Shown here piece by piece: positions 61,459-64,000 of a stretch of 64,000 bases of DNA. The position numbers and the translations under genes were made by a program. The stretch lies in contig JAUQZE010000022.1 in NCBI GenBank assembly GCA_030587365.1, positions 131,663 to 195,662 of the forward strand. The letters are read 5' to 3'. Each line of letters opens with the position of its first letter. Position 1 is the first letter of the stretch. Below the pieces are notes generated by a model. That model worked only from the letters and a program-made list of their open reading frames with translations. It ran no database searches and was not told where the DNA came from. Source of the stretch: Candidatus Freyarchaeota archaeon (lineage in GTDB: Archaea; Asgardarchaeota; Jordiarchaeia; Jordiarchaeales; Jordiarchaeaceae).

Positions 61459-62382
61459 TTAGGTTTTGTTATTATGTTTCACAGTTATGACTACATTTCC
61501 CTTTTTGTGCCCGGTTTCAACATAGCTATGAGCTTCGGCAATTTGTTCCAACGGATAGCGCCTATCTATGACTGATTTTATCTTACCCGCCTCAATAAGC
61601 TCTTTGAGGAAGATTAAATCTTCAGCCTTTTCGCTTGTTGAAGATTTCATCGTGGAAAGATAGAATCCTTTTTTCTTTAGCGATTTTTTACTACGTGAAA
61701 ATGAACTCTTGCCTACCGCGTCAAAAATAATGTCATAGGTCTGACCGCTTTTGGTGAAATCCTCTTTAGTGTAATCAATTACCTTATCGGCTCCCAGAGA
61801 TTTCACCAATTCTAAATTCGTGGTACTACATACCCCGGTAACTTTCGTCCTAAAGTACTTGGCAAGCTGTACCGCAAAAGTACCTACACTTCCAGAAGCT
61901 CCATAGATAAGAACTTTTTGTCCGCTTTGGATATTTCCTTTTCTAAGAAAATGCAATGCTGTAAGTCCCCCAACAGGAACGGCGGCGGCTTCCTCATAGG
62001 TCATATTGGCCGGTTTTATTGCCACCACCCCTTCTTCAGGCAGACATATGTACTCGGCATAAGCACCAAAACTCAACCCAGTAGTTCCAAAAACTTGGTC
62101 ACCTTTCCTAAATAGTTTTACATCTTTGCCTACTGATTCAATTTCCCCAGCTAACTCCATCCCTAGTATATTTCTTTTTGGTTTTCTGAGACCCATATAT
62201 ATTCGCATGAGGAGCCAGAACGAGAGAGGGACTCTGAGACTTCGAATTCTCACGTCCCCTGCTGTTACTGTTGCCGCATATATTCTTATCAGTACTTCAT
62301 TATCCTTAGGAGTAGGTTTTTCTACCTCTTTGAGCTGAAGAACATCCGGAGGCCCATACTTTGTGCATACAATCGCTTTCAT
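61459..62382 (-). CDS. Zinc-less quinone oxidoreductase/alcohol dehydrogenase family protein
   Basis: A 307-aa medium-chain dehydrogenase of the zeta-crystallin/QOR type (MKAIVCTKYGPPDVLQL, GMELAGEIESVGKDV, and the NADP loop YGASGSVGTFAVQLAK). No zinc-binding Cys set is visible. It reduces quinones or enones with NAD(P)H. ATG 62382 follows GGTGGA and overlaps the stop of the upstream paralog (ATGA), showing that the two were a coupled pair. Confidence 0.9.
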   Translation of the reverse strand: MKAIVCTKYGPPDVLQLKEVEKPTPKDNEVLIRIYAATVTAGDVRIRSLRVPLSFWLLMRIYMGLRKPKRNILGMELAGEIESVGKDVKLFRKGDQVFGTTGLSFGAYAEYICLPEEGVVAIKPANMTYEEAAAVPVGGLTALHFLRKGNIQSGQKVLIYGASGSVGTFAVQLAKYFRTKVTGVCSTTNLELVKSLGADKVIDYTKEDFTKSGQTYDIIFDAVGKSSFSRSKKSLKKKGFYLSTMKSSTSEKAEDLIFLKELIEAGKIKSVIDRRYPLEQIAEAHSYVETGHKKGNVVITVKHNNKT

Positions 62383-63376
62383 GAGTTTCCACCAAGAGTA
62401 TTATGTTCCACAGTTATTACTATTTTTCCACAGTGGTGTCCTTCTTCAAGATACCGGAGAGCTTCAGAAACCTCACTTAACGGGTAACGTCTATCTATAA
62501 CAGGTACTACTTTGCCGGCTTCAAAAAGCTCTTTTATAAAATCATAATCTTCTTTTTTGTTTGGTTTCCACGTATTGAGTCCCATTTTCTTACTCCCGGT
62601 CATTGAAATCAATGGTCCTAGGAACACAGCTTGGAAAATTGCAGCCCTGGGACCTCCAACCATGATATAAATTCCCTTGGGACTCAAAGCACGCTTGTAA
62701 TCGAAAATCGAATGATATGCCGCAAAATTAAGAATCAGGTCATAACGCTGCCCACTTTTGGTGAAATCTTCTTGGGTGTAATCAATGACGTGGTCTGCAC
62801 CAATGGAGCGCAGCATGTCCAATTTCCCCGTGCTGTCCACGCCAGTCACTTCAGCCCCGAATGATTTGGCAATCTGCACCGCAAACGTACCCATACCACC
62901 ACCCGCACCATTAATCAAAACCTTTTGTCCTGGCTGAATCTGTCTTTTACCGCGAAGATTCTGCAGGGCGATGATTGCCGCTTGGGGTACGGTCGCTGCT
63001 TCCTCGAATGTCATACTGGCCGGTTTCAGCGCTAATGCATTTTCAGGAACACATACATACTCAGCAAAAGCGCCCAAACCACACTCGATAGGTCCCCGAA
63101 TACCTCATCACCTGGCTGAAACTGCTTTGCGTTTCTGCCAACCGCTTCAACCCGCCCTGCTATGTCAGATCCGAGTATCTTGTATTTTGGTTTTAGAGGC
63201 CCCCCGAAGCGGACTATCCACGTACCTCTCAGGAAATCCAAGTCAGCTGCATTTATCGATGCCGCATGAATTTTTACCAGTACCTGATTGTCCTTGGGAG
63301 TAGGTTTTTCTACCCTTTTGAGTTGAAGAACATCCGGAGGCCCATACTTTGTGTATACAATCGCTTTCATTTTCAT
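62379..63376 (-). pseudogene. Quinone oxidoreductase paralog broken by one frameshift
   Basis: The N-terminal part (from MKMKAIVYTKYGPP to DEVFGDLS) and the C-terminal part (from GAFAEYVCVPENA onward) are in different frames. The break falls near 63084-63088. Adding one base there would give DLSECGLGAFAEY, restoring a full-length gene of about 332 aa. The rest looks intact, including GAGGGMGTFAVQIAKS. It may be a recent mutation or an assembly error. The stop overlaps the start of the downstream paralog. Confidence 0.85.
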
Positions 63377-63431
63377 ACAATGATAATTACTTGTAAGGTT
63401 TATAATACTTTACTTTGCTGAAATGTAAGTT

Positions 63432-63750
63432 TCACTTCTTTTGCAGTTTCTGCTTCAGGTTCTGAGCAAACTCTTCCGCATGTTTGAGGTCTTCAGCATT
63501 AGGTCTACCCTTATTTATTCCCCCAAATAGTTTCATTAAACTATTAGTGTTAAAACCTGCGCAAGCAAATTCATCAACAATAATGTAGCCTTTAGATTGC
63601 AGTTTTTCCCTAAGCGACGAGTGATTTTTGGCGACTTGGCTTGCAAAGGTACAGGTTGAAAAAATGAATGCTTTCCTGTTGGTGACTTGTGGTAGCTTAT
63701 CGGCAAGGTCAAACAAAGGTTTATAATGTTTTCCACTATCTATCCCGGCA
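63432..63750 (-). pseudogene. 5'-truncated flavodoxin-family gene
   Basis: The readable part resembles the second half of a flavodoxin-like protein (SGKHYKPLFDLADKLPQV, KAFIFSTCTF, then FGGINKGRPNAEDLKHAEEF). The first roughly 60-70 residues, including the FMN phosphate loop, are missing. In-frame sequence upstream runs into a stop at about 63759. It was probably cut off by a rearrangement next to the WYL-like gene. Confidence 0.72.
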
Positions 63751-63770
63751 GGATGTAATAATTATGTTTT

Positions 63771-64000
63771 TTATGAGCTGAGCGGAATGTTTTGGGCGTG
63801 TAGGATTTCCATCCTCGATCTGAGGAAGGTTCTCACCTCACCCCTCAGAAAACAGTAGGCGGACAATTTGCCACCATTAACCGAGAGGACTAGGAGGTTT
63901 CTCAGGCTCGTTTTTCCGTTCCTGTTGGTGTACCTCACCCGAAGGAGCTGGTAGGGATGCACACAAATCTTGGGTTGCCTTTTGATGCTGGAGGTGGTGA
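63771..64000 (-). CDS. C-terminal part of a WYL-like domain protein, cut by the window edge
   Basis: The frame is open to the right edge and ends at 63771. The segment VRYTNRNGKTSLRNLLVLSV and the LSAYCFLRGEVRTF LRSRMEI portion match the beta-barrel of WYL domains, which bind nucleotides or ssDNA and regulate defence systems and helicases. Only the last 75 or so residues are in the window, so the protein's architecture is unknown. Confidence 0.5.
   Translation of the reverse strand, partial: TTSSIKRQPKICVHPYQLLRVRYTNRNGKTSLRNLLVLSVNGGKLSAYCFLRGEVRTFLRSRMEILHAQNIPLSS

Noticed and set aside
1..64000. CRISPR array
   Set aside because: No regularly spaced short repeats were seen anywhere in the window. 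The seven repeats at 41902-43347 are coding.

Overview
This 64 kb window looks like part of the chromosome of an uncultivated, anaerobic archaeon, probably of the TACK/Asgard side of the tree. The evidence for archaea is: AT-rich TATA-like boxes upstream of genes; a DUF166 protein, an indolepyruvate:ferredoxin oxidoreductase and an ADP-forming acyl-CoA synthetase subunit; a B12-binding radical SAM enzyme; VapBC and HicAB modules; and a standalone TnpB. Many genes also have clear Shine-Dalgarno (SD) leaders, and I used these to move several starts. GTG and TTG starts are common. Two genes appear to use even rarer codons: CTG at 4942 and ATA at 50024.

Layout. 1-9.3 kb: an AttH/CrtC-like protein and an unrecognised partner, a B12 radical SAM enzyme, a HEAT-repeat protein, an exported penicillin-acylase-family Ntn hydrolase, a DUF166 protein and an Lrp/AsnC regulator with a Cys tail. 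9.6-16 kb: acyl-CoA dehydrogenase, PdxS/PdxT (vitamin B6), TldD, a NUDIX hydrolase and a winged-helix/ferredoxin protein. 16.2-20.8 kb: an accessory island with a DNA methyltransferase, an HNH nuclease, a BsaWI-like PD-(D/E)XK nuclease flanked by a direct repeat, and a TnpB element. 21.3-30.7 kb: the first of three Cys-motif paralogs, YyaL, two crotonases flanking a tandem KaiC-like protein with degenerate P-loops, a zinc-finger protein and two DUF4332 proteins. 31-33.5 kb: phenylacetate-CoA ligase, ACT protein and DUF2284. 33.8-43.4 kb: two more Cys-motif paralogs, a scar region (FAD-oxidase remnant, truncated membrane-protein copy, VapBC), a thiolase-like protein lacking the nucleophilic Cys, an SDR, HxlR, HicB with a broken hicA, and an exported seven-repeat protein. 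43.9-48.8 kb: an amino-acid/arylpyruvate operon (2-hydroxyacid dehydrogenase, IorA, IorB, ADP-forming acyl-CoA synthetase alpha). 49-60.8 kb: an acyl-CoA catabolic block. 60.8-64 kb: small zinc proteins, tandem quinone-oxidoreductase genes (one frameshifted), a truncated flavodoxin and the end of a WYL-like gene.

The metabolic theme is CoA-thioester chemistry: acyl-CoA ligases, acyl-CoA dehydrogenase, crotonases, SDR-type 3-hydroxyacyl-CoA dehydrogenases, thiolases, CoA-transferase-like pairs and a methylmalonyl-CoA-mutase-type subunit. In the 50-61 kb block two divergent transcription units each carry a CoA-transferase pair and a DUF35 (zinc-ribbon/OB) module. One DUF35 is free and beside a thiolase; the other is fused to the N-terminus of the mutase. 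I consider this the most novel arrangement in the window. The second CoA-transferase-like pair has lost the usual catalytic Glu, so it may be a hydrolase rather than a transferase. A second notable signal is an almost identical palindromic operator upstream of three dispersed paralogs of a family I do not recognise.

All assignments are from reading the sequence. No database search was run, and frameshifts could be assembly errors if this is a metagenome contig.
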